Origin: Leucothrix mucor DSM 2157
GTDB lineage: Bacteria; Pseudomonadota; Gammaproteobacteria; Thiotrichales; Thiotrichaceae
Length of the DNA: 64,000 bases
Assembly (NCBI RefSeq): GCF_000419525.1
Contig: NZ_ATTE01000001.1
Location: 2,996,501-3,060,500 of the forward strand
Direction: 5' to 3'
Shown: piece by piece, positions 46,548 to 55,078 of the stretch
Position numbering within the stretch: position 1 is the first letter of the stretch
Layout: each line of letters opens with the position of its first letter
Notes under the pieces: model-generated
Database searches by the model: none
Seen by the model: the letters and a program-made list of their open reading frames with translations, nothing else
What the model was told of the DNA's origin: nothing
Position numbers and translations under genes: made by a program

Positions 46548-47726
46548 ATGAGATTTCCACGACGATCTAAAATAGTTCTGGTCACTGCTTCGATTCTGAT
46601 GTTATCAGCCTCTTTGAATGCCAGTGAATTTCCAACGTATCTTGGCGACCCTTATGCGGCGAATGACCGCTATATGCAGTCTAGCTTTGGCCCTGAAGAT
46701 CAAATGGACTCCTACAGCGCGCCGGAACCAAGCATGCCTTTAGTGCTACGCAGAGGGCTCAGCCAAGCGGCTAGCTATTTGCGCAAGCAGAATCCTAACC
46801 TAACCGTTGCTAAGCTTGGCGCCAATATTCCTAATCGAGTGCTCGCTCAAACACTGAACCACCTGCTTAATTGGAACGGCACGATCGAACCGGATTCCCT
46901 TCATCAGGAGTTTGACTTAGTCGCCATTTCCAATCATGCCAACACCACCAGCAAATTTACGGGCTATTACACACCGATTATTCAGGCCAGTGCCAAGCCC
47001 AGTGCACAGTTTCGCTATCCGATCTATCGCTCACCAATGGCCGGTAGCCTTCGCCTACTCAATCGTGAAGCAATCACTCGGGGCGCACTGAAAAACAAAC
47101 GACTGGAAATTGCATGGACTAATGATCCGGTCGGTTTGTTTTATATGCAAATCCAAGGCTCTGGCATTTTGCAATATTCTGATGGCCGCCGCACTGCCCT
47201 GCACTTTGATGGCTCTAACGAAAAACCTTATCGCAGCATTGCGCGTTATATGCAGCAAAAAGGCTACCTTAAAGGCAATCTCGGGCGTGAGAAAATCCAG
47301 CAATGGCTGCACGCCAACCCTAGCCACTTAAAGCAAGTATTGAATTCCAACCCACGCTATGTGTTTTTCCGCCCTGAAGCCAAAGGTGTGCTAACCGCAT
47401 CTGGCTTGCCTATTATTCCGGGTCATTCGATTGCAGTTGATACTAACTACATTCCCTTTGGTTCAGTTGTATTGGCAGAAGTACCCATTATCAATAGCCG
47501 TGGACAACGCCAAGGTGCTGAGTGGAAATTACTTTTGCCTCAAGATCGCGGTGCTGCCATCAAAGGCCCTGGCAGAATGGATATTTATACGGGTAAAGGT
47601 GAAGATGCCAGACAGATCGCCAATCAGCTAACTGGCCAAGGCCGAGCTTATATGTTGGTCAAGCGCGGCCAAACTCGATTGAGCCAAGGTCAGGCTCGCT
47701 CGCTAAACCTCGCTTCCGCACAATAA
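46548..47726 (+). CDS. mltA: Membrane-bound lytic murein transglycosylase A
   Basis: This 392-residue exported enzyme cleaves peptidoglycan glycan strands with formation of 1,6-anhydromuramic acid. After a signal peptide (about residues 1-24) come the MltA domain (FTGYYTPIIQAS, VGLFYMQIQGSGIL) and the C-terminal 3D domain containing the DRGAAIKGPGRMDIYTG active-site segment with its aspartates. I do not see a clear lipobox, unlike the E. coli lipoprotein. Confidence 0.93.
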   Translation: MRFPRRSKIVLVTASILMLSASLNASEFPTYLGDPYAANDRYMQSSFGPEDQMDSYSAPEPSMPLVLRRGLSQAASYLRKQNPNLTVAKLGANIPNRVLAQTLNHLLNWNGTIEPDSLHQEFDLVAISNHANTTSKFTGYYTPIIQASAKPSAQFRYPIYRSPMAGSLRLLNREAITRGALKNKRLEIAWTNDPVGLFYMQIQGSGILQYSDGRRTALHFDGSNEKPYRSIARYMQQKGYLKGNLGREKIQQWLHANPSHLKQVLNSNPRYVFFRPEAKGVLTASGLPIIPGHSIAVDTNYIPFGSVVLAEVPIINSRGQRQGAEWKLLLPQDRGAAIKGPGRMDIYTGKGEDARQIANQLTGQGRAYMLVKRGQTRLSQGQARSLNLASAQ

Positions 47727-47728
47727 AT

Positions 47729-47782
47729 TCATCGTTCAGCGGACCGGTTGAGAATTGAAACCCGACCGCTGAACACCGATGA
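47729..47782 (+). terminator. Large hairpin after mltA
   Basis: TCATCG-GTTCAGCGG-like arms (47729-47742) pair with CCGCTGAAC and CGATGA (47766-47782), giving two stacked stems over a 23-base loop. No T run follows, so it may be a Rho-assisted end or an mRNA stabiliser. Confidence 0.45.
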
Positions 47783-47805
47783 CTTTGCCAAACAATTATC
47801 GTACG

Positions 47806-47834
47806 TTATAAATTCAGCTTGACGGTGTTATACT
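47806..47834 (+). promoter_or_regulatory. Weak candidate promoter for the coiled-coil gene
   Basis: TTATAA (47806-47811) and TATACT (47829-47834) are separated by 17 bases, 70 bases before the GTG start at 47904. The -35 is poor. Confidence 0.3.
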
Positions 47835-47903
47835 AATTTCGTTTTAACACCTGTCTCAAACACGGTGCCGTATTGCTGACAATACTTAGAGAGAATTTAT
47901 AGC

Positions 47904-49118
47904 GTGAACCTAGTCAAACCATTCTGCCCTGCCCCACGTACGCTGATTAGTAGCGCTGCGTTGATGTTGTCTTGCGGCAGCTTACAGGCTGCAGAGACGG
48001 CGGTTTCTCTGAATTCTAATGTGGGTATTGCGGTTGCTGCTATTTCTGGCGCAGCGCTAGTGACGGCTATCTGGGCCATGTTGCTTGGTCGGCAGTCGAT
48101 GAAAAAAGACCGCGACTTTGTTACCACCCTGAAGAAAAATATTGTGCGTGATCAGCGAAGCATTGATAAAGCCATGCGCATGATTCAGACCAGCGAAGAG
48201 CGCGCTGCTAAAGTAGTCGATAAACTGGTCTATCAAAACAATGCACTCACAAGTAAGCAGCATCAAGCATGGATGAGTGCTGAAAAAATTCAGGATTTAT
48301 CGGAGCATGCTGAAGAAATCGAAGCTGATTTACAGCGTCGTAGTGAAGCCTTAGAGCGACGCATTGAGCAGGCTCAGCATGTGTGGAATGAGCGCCTGAA
48401 TGAAACGGAAAGTACGGTGCTGAGAGTTGAGCAAGAGTTACGGGATGGTTTAAACCACCTTGAAACCGGCATTAAGCGCGTTCAGCAACAAGATGCACAC
48501 TCTTATCAACTAGCTCAGCACATTACGGCTCAACATAATCTCCAACTGCAAAATCTGGAAATGAATAATGAGCTTTCAGAACGTGTGCGGAATAATCTGA
48601 ATACCACCCTGAAAGAATCCACTCACCTGCTCGACCATTTGCGGGAGCATCAAGGCAAAGCTGAAGATGCCTACCAGAAGTACATGGGTAGTATTGAACA
48701 GTACGAAGATGACTTGTTTACTGAGTATGACAGCGCTTATCAGAATGCGGATATGGCACGTCAGGAGTTGGATGCCAATATCGATGAAAGCCGCCTGCAC
48801 TTAGAAACAATACGCCGCTATGAAACACAAAGCCGCCATATTAAAGAACAAACTGAGAATAATCTGAAACAGCTGGATGTTAAAACGATTAACCAGCTTG
48901 CAGATACCCTCGATACCACGCAAAAAACATTCCAGTCGCTGAGTAATAAAGTCGCTGAAGCGCATCAGGCATTGAATAAACTCAATCGCATGGACTTGAA
49001 TCAGACCGGTGAAAACCAAGGTACTGAGCGCCACTTTATGCAAAAAGCGGTGGGTGACACCAATACCTTGATTCCGTTCTTCAGTAGTCGCAAACCTAAA
49101 GAGACAGATAAGAGCTGA
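47904..49118 (+). CDS. Unrecognised membrane coiled-coil protein
   Basis: I do not recognise this 404-residue protein. It starts with GTG preceded by AGAGAG. The first 30 residues look like a signal peptide (ISSAALMLSCGSLQAAE, cleavage near QAA-ET), followed by a second hydrophobic helix at about residues 38-61 ending in a positive patch (GRQSMKKDRD). From about 70 to 365 it is nearly all charged/Leu heptad coiled coil (RRSEALERRIEQAQHVWNER, ETQSRHIKEQTENNLKQLD). It lacks the conserved signalling hairpin of chemotaxis receptors and any kinase motif. Topology suggests a cytoplasmic or periplasmic rod anchored in the inner membrane. It converges on the ABC exporter. Confidence 0.6.
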   Translation: MNLVKPFCPAPRTLISSAALMLSCGSLQAAETAVSLNSNVGIAVAAISGAALVTAIWAMLLGRQSMKKDRDFVTTLKKNIVRDQRSIDKAMRMIQTSEERAAKVVDKLVYQNNALTSKQHQAWMSAEKIQDLSEHAEEIEADLQRRSEALERRIEQAQHVWNERLNETESTVLRVEQELRDGLNHLETGIKRVQQQDAHSYQLAQHITAQHNLQLQNLEMNNELSERVRNNLNTTLKESTHLLDHLREHQGKAEDAYQKYMGSIEQYEDDLFTEYDSAYQNADMARQELDANIDESRLHLETIRRYETQSRHIKEQTENNLKQLDVKTINQLADTLDTTQKTFQSLSNKVAEAHQALNKLNRMDLNQTGENQGTERHFMQKAVGDTNTLIPFFSSRKPKETDKS

Positions 49119-49158
49119 GCAATGGCATATTGCTACGCCGTTAGCTCAAGCACCCTGT

Positions 49159-50937
49159 TTACTCATTCGTTTCCAACTGTAAATCCCACATACGACGATA
49201 CTCGCCATTCTTTTGTAATAACTCGCTGTGCGATCCTCGCTCAATCACTTTGCCCTGCGCCATCACTAAAATCTGATTCGCATCAGTAATCGTTGATAGA
49301 CGATGAGCAACTACTAAGGTTGTTGTGGTCGCGGAAATTTGTCTTAGAGTACGCTGAATGGCTTGCTCAGTAGCACTATCTAATGATGAGGTGGCTTCAT
49401 CAAATACCAAAATCGCTGGCCGCTTTAGAATGGCTCGCGCAATCGCCACCCGCTGCTTTTCACCACCTGATAATTTCAGGCCGCGCTCACCTACTTTGGT
49501 TTCCCACTTTTCTGGCAAGCTCTCAATAAAGTCGTGAATATGTGCCATTTTTGCCGCTTCATGTACTTGCTCATCCGTAGCTTGTGGGTTGCCGTACTGG
49601 ATATTGTAAAAAATCGTATCGTTAAACAGCACGGTATCCTGCGGCACAATCCCAATCGCCTTGCGCAAACTACTTTGTGAGACTTCCTGCACATTTTGGC
49701 CATCGATAAGAATACCGCCATCATTCACATCGTAAAAACGGAATAATAAACGCGCCAAGGTCGATTTACCTGCGCCACTGTGACCAACTACAGCAACTGT
49801 TTCACCAGCCGGCACACTGAAATCTACACCCTTCAGTATTTCCCGATCATCCTGGTAGCCGAAATGCACATTTTCAAAACGCACTTCGCCTTTGCTGACT
49901 TGCAGATCTTTTGCATCCGTCTGATCCTGAATTTCAGGTTCGCGAGATAGCAGCTTAAAGACCAGATCCATATCTGCCAGCGTGTATTTAAACTGTCGGT
50001 AGATCATGCCCAGCGCGCCAAGCGGAATAAACAACTGCAGCATAAAGGCATTCACCATAACCAAGTCACCAATGCTCATGCGCGCATTCACCACTTCTTG
50101 CGCGGCAAAAATCATAATAATCGTGACGCCAATCGCAATAATTGCACTCTGGCCAAAGTTAAGTGCTGACATGGAGTTCTGGCTTTTTACGGCAACCTCT
50201 TCCCATTCAGAAAGTGTTTGATCGTAACGGCGCAGCTCAAGCTGTTCATTATTAAAGTACTTTACCGTTTCATAGTTGATGAGGCTGTCAAAAGCCTGAG
50301 TATTACCTTCTGAATCCAAACGATTCATATTGTGACGATAGTTGATTCGCCAGTTACTGATGGCAATCGTAAACAAAACGTACACGACAATTGTGCCAAA
50401 GGTAATTAAGGCAAAAATGCCGTCATAGTTTTTGAGCAATACAACGGCGACCAGCGTGAACTCTACGAAGATGGGAATAAAACTGAACACCAGAAAATTC
50501 ATCATGGTGCTGACCGAGCGTGTACCACGCTCTAAGTCCCGGCTTATTGCGCCGGTTTTGCGCTCCAAATGAAAACGTAAGGAAAGATTATGAAGATGTT
50601 CAAGCACCTGATTCGAGAGTGTGCGCATGGCATGGTAACGCACGCGGGCAAATACACTGTCGCGTAACTCACTAAACAGAGAGTTGGCGAGTTTAAGTGC
50701 GCCATAGGCTAGTAATAAACTAACGGGAAGAACTAAAAGCTGGGTGCTTTTATCAAAGTAATCAACAATATCTCGCAGAATAAGCGGTATTCCAATATTC
50801 GCCCACTTCGCAACAATCAAACACAGCAAAGCGAAGATGGCACGCCCACGATAGGCTTTCAGGTAGCCAGCGACACGTCGCAGGTTCAACAAATCATCAC
50901 GGTCGTGATGCTCTAAACTGTCGCGTTTTACAATCAT
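49159..50937 (-). CDS. ABC exporter, ATM1/ABCB family (half-transporter)
   Basis: This 592-residue half-transporter has six membrane helices (to about residue 320) and an ATPase with Walker A GHSGAGKST near residue 380, signature LSGGEKQRVAIARAIL and Walker B ILVFDEATSSLD. The segment YETVKYFNNEQLELRRYD is the hallmark of the Atm1/ABCB7/bacterial Atm1-like group, which exports glutathione-linked sulfur or metal species. The ATG at 50937 touches the U tract of a terminator whose stem includes an AAGGGG ribosome-binding site, an unusual arrangement (see findings). It lies downstream of ppk2 on the same strand. Confidence 0.88.
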   Translation of the reverse strand: MIVKRDSLEHHDRDDLLNLRRVAGYLKAYRGRAIFALLCLIVAKWANIGIPLILRDIVDYFDKSTQLLVLPVSLLLAYGALKLANSLFSELRDSVFARVRYHAMRTLSNQVLEHLHNLSLRFHLERKTGAISRDLERGTRSVSTMMNFLVFSFIPIFVEFTLVAVVLLKNYDGIFALITFGTIVVYVLFTIAISNWRINYRHNMNRLDSEGNTQAFDSLINYETVKYFNNEQLELRRYDQTLSEWEEVAVKSQNSMSALNFGQSAIIAIGVTIIMIFAAQEVVNARMSIGDLVMVNAFMLQLFIPLGALGMIYRQFKYTLADMDLVFKLLSREPEIQDQTDAKDLQVSKGEVRFENVHFGYQDDREILKGVDFSVPAGETVAVVGHSGAGKSTLARLLFRFYDVNDGGILIDGQNVQEVSQSSLRKAIGIVPQDTVLFNDTIFYNIQYGNPQATDEQVHEAAKMAHIHDFIESLPEKWETKVGERGLKLSGGEKQRVAIARAILKRPAILVFDEATSSLDSATEQAIQRTLRQISATTTTLVVAHRLSTITDANQILVMAQGKVIERGSHSELLQKNGEYRRMWDLQLETNE

Positions 50938-50962
50938 AAAAAAGCCCCTTCTGAGAGGGGCT
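50938..50962 (-). terminator. Terminator after ppk2 that abuts the ABC exporter start
   Basis: Reading the minus strand, AGCCCC pairs with GGGGCT (6 bp, 8-base loop) and runs into six T residues followed immediately by the ATG of the ABC gene at 50937. The 3' arm contains AAGGGG, positioned as a ribosome-binding site seven bases before that ATG. Confidence 0.78.
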
Positions 50963-51002
50963 AATGATAGTGTATTTTTAAAGCGGGCGTTGTATTTAAC
51001 GC

Positions 51003-51959
51003 TTACAACGCGGCAGGCTCACCCTTGTACAGATTAGCAACCGAACCCACCACTAACTCATCTGGTGAGTAAACCACTGAGGTATCTTTATTTGGGTAGT
51101 CCAAACGGTTCAGGAAGTAGCGCATACAATTAATCCGCGCGCGCTTTTTATCATCAGACTTTACAACAGTCCATGGCGCATCGGCGGTGTCGGTATTGAA
51201 GTACATGGAACGACGAGCGTCAGTGTAATCATCCCAGCGATCCAGTGACGCCACATCAATCGGGCTCAGTTTCCACTGCTTGAGTGGATCATGCTTACGC
51301 ATTTGGAAGCGACGCAGCTGCTCCTGACGAGTCACTGAGAACCAAAACTTAAATAAAATCGTATTGGAATTCACCAGCATACGCTCGAAAACAGGGGCTT
51401 GGCGCATGAATTCCAAATGGTCGCGGTCAGAACAAAAGCCCATCACCTTCTCAACGCCGGCACGGTTATACCAAGAGCGGTCAAACATCAAAATCTCGCC
51501 AGCAGATGGCAGGTGCTGGATATAACGCTGGAAATACCACTGCCCCAACTCGCGTTCGCTTGGCTTTTCCAAAGCTACCACTCGTGCAATACGAGGGTTT
51601 AAGTGCTCGGTGAAACGCTTAATGGTCCCCCCTTTTCCGGCAGCATCACGCCCTTCAAAGATAATGACAATCTTCTGGCCTTCTTCTTTAGCCCATTTTT
51701 GTACTTTCAGCAGTTCAATTTGAAGCAGGTATTTTTCGCGCTCGTACTCGGCCAGCTTCATTTTTTCAGGATAGGGATATTGCTTATTGGCATGCGTGAT
51801 CTTCAGCAAATCTTTGCCTGACATGCGCACTTGGCCGCTCATCACATACTCGGCATTAGTAAGGTCCGGCAACATCGCCCGCGCTTCTTCCTGGGTCATT
51901 ACTTTTTTAACCGTCGGCGTAATAACTGGCCCGGCAACACTTTCTAACTCTTCAGACAT
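51003..51959 (-). CDS. ppk2: Polyphosphate kinase 2 family protein
   Basis: This 318-residue enzyme has the P-loop GRDAAGKGG near residue 107 in IIFEGRDAAGKGGTIKR, and the catalytic and lid segments EKPSERELGQWYFQRYI and FDRSWYNRAGVE. PPK2 enzymes use polyphosphate to phosphorylate nucleoside mono- or diphosphates, linking phosphate stores to nucleotide energy. Single-domain length suggests class I (NDP) or II; this cannot be decided by eye. The Pho regulon is encoded about 2 kb away. Confidence 0.9.
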   Translation of the reverse strand: MSEELESVAGPVITPTVKKVMTQEEARAMLPDLTNAEYVMSGQVRMSGKDLLKITHANKQYPYPEKMKLAEYEREKYLLQIELLKVQKWAKEEGQKIVIIFEGRDAAGKGGTIKRFTEHLNPRIARVVALEKPSERELGQWYFQRYIQHLPSAGEILMFDRSWYNRAGVEKVMGFCSDRDHLEFMRQAPVFERMLVNSNTILFKFWFSVTRQEQLRRFQMRKHDPLKQWKLSPIDVASLDRWDDYTDARRSMYFNTDTADAPWTVVKSDDKKRARINCMRYFLNRLDYPNKDTSVVYSPDELVVGSVANLYKGEPAAL

Positions 51960-52070
51960 GGCTTAATAACCTGACAAATAAAGTCGAAATTAACAAATCA
52001 ATTATCAACATACAAGCAGGATACCGTTTTTTGTCAATACCAAACAATACTCATTAGTTTCGCCATATAA

Positions 52071-52088
52071 ATGTCATTTTACTGTGAT
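52071..52088 (+). promoter_or_regulatory. Pho-box-like repeat between ppk2 and rluB
   Basis: ATGTCAT-TTTA-CTGTGAT matches the Pho-box direct repeat (CTGTCAT, four-base spacer) at 12 of 14 positions. It reads in the rluB direction, 68 bases before its start, and lies 112 bases from the ppk2 start on the other strand. A chance match somewhere in the window is not improbable, so confidence is limited. Confidence 0.35.
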
Positions 52089-52155
52089 ATACGCTTATAT
52101 GAACGATGGCTCTATGGGATAATAGAGCACGATTTTTATTAGTGGAACACTCACC

Positions 52156-52980
52156 ATGGCTGAACGAATTCAGAAAATGCTATCACGCGCGGGCTACGGC
52201 TCACGGCGTGAAATCGAACGCTGGGTTGAAGCAGGCGAGGTGATCGTGAATGGCCACCCTGCATCGCCCGGTCAAGCGATAGAGGAAACCGATCAGGTTA
52301 TTTTGCGCGGCCAGCGCTTACGGATTAGCACCCGACTAAAAGCTGACTCGCAGACGATGATTTATCATAAGCAGTCTGGCGAAGTCTCTACCACGACTGA
52401 TCCGGAAGGCCGCCCAACTGTATTTAAGAACCTGCCAAATCCGCACAGTGGTCGCTGGATTCAGGTAGGTCGCTTGGATATCAATACGGACGGTTTATTA
52501 CTGTTCACCACCGATGGCGAGTTGGCTAACCGCCTAATGCACCCGTCGTATCAGATTGAGCGTGAATACGCAGTGCGTGTCATGGGTACTGTGACTGAGG
52601 AAATTCTTCAGGTACTTAAAGCGGGTGTGATTCTGGAAGATGGCCCTGCAAAGTTTGAACGCATTAAGTTTGCTGGTGGTGAAGGCCTTAATCAGTGGTA
52701 TCACGTAGTACTACATGAAGGACGTAATCGCGAAGTGCGTCGCTTATGGGAGAGTGTAGGCCTTAAGGTAAGCCGCTTGATACGGATTCGCTATGGCTCG
52801 ATTACCCTGCCGCGCTACTTGCGAGGTGGTCATCATGAGATCTTGGACGTTAAAGCGCTGCGCTCACTCTATAAGAATGTTGATTTGCCATTTGATGAGC
52901 CAACACCTCCGAAGAAAAGCCAAGCCGCGCCAAGTAAACGCCAAGCAGTTAAAGGCGGAAAGCCAAACAAGCGCCGTTAA
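52156..52980 (+). CDS. rluB: 23S rRNA pseudouridine synthase RluB
   Basis: This 274-residue enzyme isomerises a uridine in helix 80 of 23S rRNA (U2605 in E. coli). It has an N-terminal S4 domain (AERIQKMLSRAGYGSRREIERW) and the RsuA-family active site VGRLDINTDGLLLFT with Asp108. A basic tail (GGKPNKRR) ends the protein, as in RluB rather than the smaller RluE. Confidence 0.93.
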   Translation: MAERIQKMLSRAGYGSRREIERWVEAGEVIVNGHPASPGQAIEETDQVILRGQRLRISTRLKADSQTMIYHKQSGEVSTTTDPEGRPTVFKNLPNPHSGRWIQVGRLDINTDGLLLFTTDGELANRLMHPSYQIEREYAVRVMGTVTEEILQVLKAGVILEDGPAKFERIKFAGGEGLNQWYHVVLHEGRNREVRRLWESVGLKVSRLIRIRYGSITLPRYLRGGHHEILDVKALRSLYKNVDLPFDEPTPPKKSQAAPSKRQAVKGGKPNKRR

Positions 52981-53005
52981 TTGCTAAAACACCTCGTTAT
53001 TCTTA

Positions 53006-53043
53006 AAAATCCGCTTCTGGCACCCGCCTTGAGCGGATTTTTT
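53006..53043 (+). terminator. Terminator after rluB
   Basis: AAATCCGCT pairs with AGCGGATTT (9 bp, 16-base loop) and is followed by T residues, 26 bases after the stop codon. Confidence 0.82.
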
Positions 53044-53079
53044 GGTTCTGGCCAGCCAGTTTTGGTAATTTTCTAAAAA

Positions 53080-53140
53080 CTGTCACCTCATGTGACGTTT
53101 GACTGTTCCATCCTGACATTAGAATGGGCAAAAAGTGACA
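53080..53140 (+). promoter_or_regulatory. Cluster of TGTC/GACA elements upstream of pilA
   Basis: TGTCAC (53081-53086) and GTGAC (53092-53096) form an inverted pair, and TGACA recurs at 53114-53118 and 53136-53140. The elements lie about 100-160 bases upstream of the sigma-54 promoter, where enhancer-binding proteins such as PilR bind in Pseudomonas (its published sites contain TGTC). The whole 337-base gap 52981-53317 holds the rluB terminator, this cluster and the promoter. Confidence 0.45.
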
Positions 53141-53239
53141 TTTTTTCAGTAAATTCAATATTTTACGTGCCAATTAAACTCCAATAAAAAACTATTAAGC
53201 TGATTCTTTTCAATAACTTAAACCCATTAAGCTCAAGTT

Positions 53240-53255
53240 TGGCATGGCCTGTGCA
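53240..53255 (+). promoter_or_regulatory. Sigma-54 (-24/-12) promoter of pilA
   Basis: TGGCAT (53240-53245) and GTGCA (53251-53255) give the GG-N10-GC spacing required by sigma-54 (consensus TGGCAC-N5-TTGCA). The predicted transcript starts about 50 bases before the pilin ATG. Pilin genes in many gammaproteobacteria use this promoter type with the PilR activator; no pilS/pilR gene is in this window. Confidence 0.78.
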
Positions 53256-53317
53256 ATATACTTTTCAGTTACAACATTAACCCATAAGAAAAACAACATA
53301 AAAAGAGAGTAATAAAA

Positions 53318-53797
53318 ATGAAAAAGCAACTCCAGAAAGGTTTCACCCTGATCGAATTAATGATCGTAGTAGCAATCATCGGTATCTTGGCTTCTATTGC
53401 GCTGCCGGCTTATCAGGATTACACGATTCGCGCCCGCGTCTCTGAGGGAATGACACTATCTTCTGCATTAAAAACATCAATTGTTGAAGCGTTTAACTCA
53501 CAAGGACCTCGTGATATGGGCTGTATCCAAGATGGCACAGGCTGTGATGAAATTAACGCTTCACCAATTTTATCAACTAAGAATGTTTCTAAAATTGAAT
53601 CGAACGCGGCGGGTGTCATTACCATCACTTATGATGGAAGTGTAAACAATGGCGGCACCTTAACCCTAACACCAACTGATGGTACTGGCACGGCATTAGC
53701 ACTTAATCTAAACGCAAGCGGTGGTACTCCTTTCCAGTATGTTTGTGCCGCAGGCACTTTAATTTCAAAATATGTTCCAGCAACATGTAAGCCATAA
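53318..53797 (+). CDS. pilA: Type IV major pilin-like protein
   Basis: This 159-residue prepilin has the class III leader MKKQLQKG, cleaved by PilD before Phe9, with the methylated N-terminus [20 protein letters not shown] and the essential glutamate (mature position 5). The C-terminus has a disulfide D-loop (Cys near residues 142 and 157, ending ATCKP), plus another pair at CIQDGTGC. Fibre formation would support twitching, adhesion and DNA uptake. It has a strong AGAGAG ribosome-binding site and is followed by a terminator. Confidence 0.93.
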   Translation: MKKQLQKGFTLIELMIVVAIIGILASIALPAYQDYTIRARVSEGMTLSSALKTSIVEAFNSQGPRDMGCIQDGTGCDEINASPILSTKNVSKIESNAAGVITITYDGSVNNGGTLTLTPTDGTGTALALNLNASGGTPFQYVCAAGTLISKYVPATCKP

Positions 53798-53806
53798 TTA
53801 ATTTTT

Positions 53807-53836
53807 AAGAGTAGAGCGAAAGCTCTACTCTTTTTA
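53807..53836 (+). terminator. Strong terminator between the two pilin genes
   Basis: AGAGTAGAGC pairs perfectly with GCTCTACTCT across a GAAA tetraloop (GNRA type) and is followed by a T-rich tract. The second pilin starts 13 bases after it, with no separate promoter visible, so its expression likely depends on read-through. Confidence 0.9.
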
Positions 53837-53848
53837 CTTTGAGTATTT

Positions 53849-54271
53849 ATGACTTCTCAAGCCAAATCAAATTTTGGATTTACCTTAATTGAGTTAATCA
53901 TGGTAATAGCCATAATAGGAATTCTTGCATCAATCGCACTTCCAACCTACCAAACATACGTTAAGAGATCCTATGTCGCTAATGGGCTTCATTTTTCTGG
54001 CAGGGTTAAATTCGCAGTTTATGAGTTCTACACCAACAACGGTAATTGGCCAATCGATAACGCCGCTGCCGAACTATTAGATCCAAATGAGTATCAAAGC
54101 CAAGAAATTAAATCCATTTCAGTTGACGCAGGTACCATCACAATCACCTATAATTCAAAAGTAATAAATGACTCAACAATCACTTTGATGCCAACGTTTA
54201 ATAACGGCTACAGCTGGGACTGTACTGGCGGAACAATACCAAACAACATCAGACCACCAAGCTGTAGATAA
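53849..54271 (+). CDS. Second type IV pilin (minor or accessory)
   Basis: This 140-residue prepilin reads MTSQAKSNFG before the cleavage site, then [24 protein letters not shown], giving a ten-residue leader. The C-terminal D-loop pair is DCTGGTIPNNIRPPSC. It is shorter than the first pilin and only the N-terminal helix is similar, so it is a paralogue with a different head domain. It follows the pilA terminator closely, so it should be expressed at a lower level. Confidence 0.88.
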   Translation: MTSQAKSNFGFTLIELIMVIAIIGILASIALPTYQTYVKRSYVANGLHFSGRVKFAVYEFYTNNGNWPIDNAAAELLDPNEYQSQEIKSISVDAGTITITYNSKVINDSTITLMPTFNNGYSWDCTGGTIPNNIRPPSCR

Positions 54272-54349
54272 AAATCAAAGCCTAGTTTTCTCTAAACTAC
54301 TAAAAGCCTGCTAGCATACCACCCTGTTATTACAAACTCCTTGGTAGCA

Positions 54350-55060
54350 ATGAAAATGGCTAGTTTAAATACACAAAAAACCAAACACATCCTCTGCGTA
54401 GAAGATGAACCCGCAATCCGTGACATGATCCGTTTCTCCCTGGAACGCGAAGGCTACACCGTTCACGATGCCGAAAGCGCTCAACAATTATCCGAGCAAC
54501 TCGTCGAACAGCGCCCCGATCTAATCCTAATCGACTGGATGCTCCCAGACGGCAATGGTCCACAGTTAGTCAAACAACTCCGCCGCGACCCATTCACGCG
54601 CGATATCCCTATCATTATGCTAACGGCCCGCGCCGAAGAGCAAGATATGATTCAAGGGCTAGAGTCCGGTGCCGACGACTACATCAGCAAACCCGTTTCC
54701 CTAAAATCCTTGAATGCCCGCATTAAAGCCCTACTCCGTCGCAGCGATGCGTTTAGCGAAGATGACAAACTCTCCTATCAAAACCTTGAGCTAAACCTCG
54801 CCGATCAAAGCCTCTCTATCGGTGGCAATAAAGTCAATATCGGCACCACCGAACTCAAACTCTTAAAATTCTTAATGCAAAACCCTGAGCGCATTTTCAG
54901 CCGCGTGCAATTACTGGATCATGTTTGGGGCCAAAACACCTTTATTGAAGAGCGTACTGTCGATGTTCATATATTACGCTTACGCAAACTCTTAAAAACC
55001 AATGCAGCGGATCACTTAGTCCAAACCGTTAGAGGTAGCGGCTACAAACTTTCTGCCTGA
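54350..55060 (+). CDS. OmpR/PhoB-type response regulator, PhoB paralogue
   Basis: This 236-residue regulator has a receiver domain with phospho-acceptor Asp62 (LILIDWMLPDGNG) and a winged-helix C-terminus (VQLLDHVWGQNTFIEERTVDVHILRLRKLL, VQTVRGSGYKLS). It closely resembles PhoB, yet the phoB next to phoR lies at 61067. It begins with adjacent ATGs at 54350 and 54356. No kinase gene follows; the next gene is pstS. No Pho box precedes it. It may be a second PhoR target or a divergent regulator of pst or pili. Confidence 0.88.
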   Translation: MKMASLNTQKTKHILCVEDEPAIRDMIRFSLEREGYTVHDAESAQQLSEQLVEQRPDLILIDWMLPDGNGPQLVKQLRRDPFTRDIPIIMLTARAEEQDMIQGLESGADDYISKPVSLKSLNARIKALLRRSDAFSEDDKLSYQNLELNLADQSLSIGGNKVNIGTTELKLLKFLMQNPERIFSRVQLLDHVWGQNTFIEERTVDVHILRLRKLLKTNAADHLVQTVRGSGYKLSA

Positions 55061-55078
55061 TCGTATTTATTTACGGAT

